Assembly (NCBI GenBank): GCA_947460065.1
Contig: CANHGF010000175.1
Span: 1 to 5,972, forward strand
Direction of reading: 5' to 3'
Source of the DNA: Comamonadaceae bacterium
GTDB lineage: Bacteria; Pseudomonadota; Gammaproteobacteria; Burkholderiales; Burkholderiaceae_C
DNA length: 5,972 nt
A program made the translations under genes and the position numbers. The notes beneath the pieces are model-generated. The model was not told the DNA's origin. It did not search any database and was given only the letters and a program-made list of their open reading frames with translations. Positions within the stretch are counted from its first letter, which is position 1, and every line of letters begins with the position of its first letter. Of this stretch, positions 5,967 through 5,972 are shown in pieces.

Positions 5967-5972
5967 TTGCGC

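Noticed and set aside
5954..5972. Possible sigma-54 promoter (TGGCAC- and TTGC-like pieces near the right edge and near 5850-5870).
   Set aside because: The GG and GC elements are at the wrong spacing in every alignment tried on both strands.

Overview
The window is a compact, GC-rich, gene-dense stretch of bacterial housekeeping DNA. Its content and order (hpf, ptsN, hprK against fur; then bamE, dapB, an exbB/exbD pair and leuS) and protein details point to a betaproteobacterium of the order Burkholderiales. The family is probably Comamonadaceae (an Acidovorax- or Hydrogenophaga-like relative), but this is inferred from gene order and remembered family sequences, not from a search. Every gene lies on the minus strand except fur.

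Layout from the left edge: the N-terminal third of leuS (1-709, runs off the window); a 124-base gap with a GC hairpin and a possible leuS promoter; exbD (834-1268) and exbB (1265-1906), overlapping by 4 bases; dapB (1920-2750); and bamE (2747-3298), overlapping dapB by 4 bases. A short divergent promoter region separates bamE from fur (3393-3851, plus). fur meets hprK (3858-4808) tail to tail with 6 bases between stops. Upstream of hprK lie ptsN (4825-5295), a 103-base gap holding a good intrinsic terminator, hpf (5399-5749), and about 220 bases of non-coding DNA to the right edge. That last stretch holds a likely hpf promoter and three 11-base repeats with phased A-tracts.

The genes fall into four groups. 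bamE-dapB-exbB-exbD looks like one transcript read leftward from the fur/bamE promoter, coupling outer-membrane assembly, lysine/meso-diaminopimelate synthesis and a proton-driven membrane motor. leuS follows, possibly with its own promoter. ptsN-hprK encodes the EIIA-Ntr regulator and HPr kinase/phosphorylase, the regulatory phosphotransferase branch that many proteobacteria keep without sugar transport. hpf encodes a short ribosome hibernation factor. fur is the ferric uptake regulator.

I found no mobile element, CRISPR array, tRNA, rRNA or defence system, and no evidence of a previously undescribed system. The observations worth a second look are small: start-site and overlap arrangements, a terminator splitting hpf from ptsN, phased A-tracts, loss of zinc ligands in LeuS, and an ExbBD pair without a TonB partner. 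Many long open frames on the opposite strand are by-products of high GC content.
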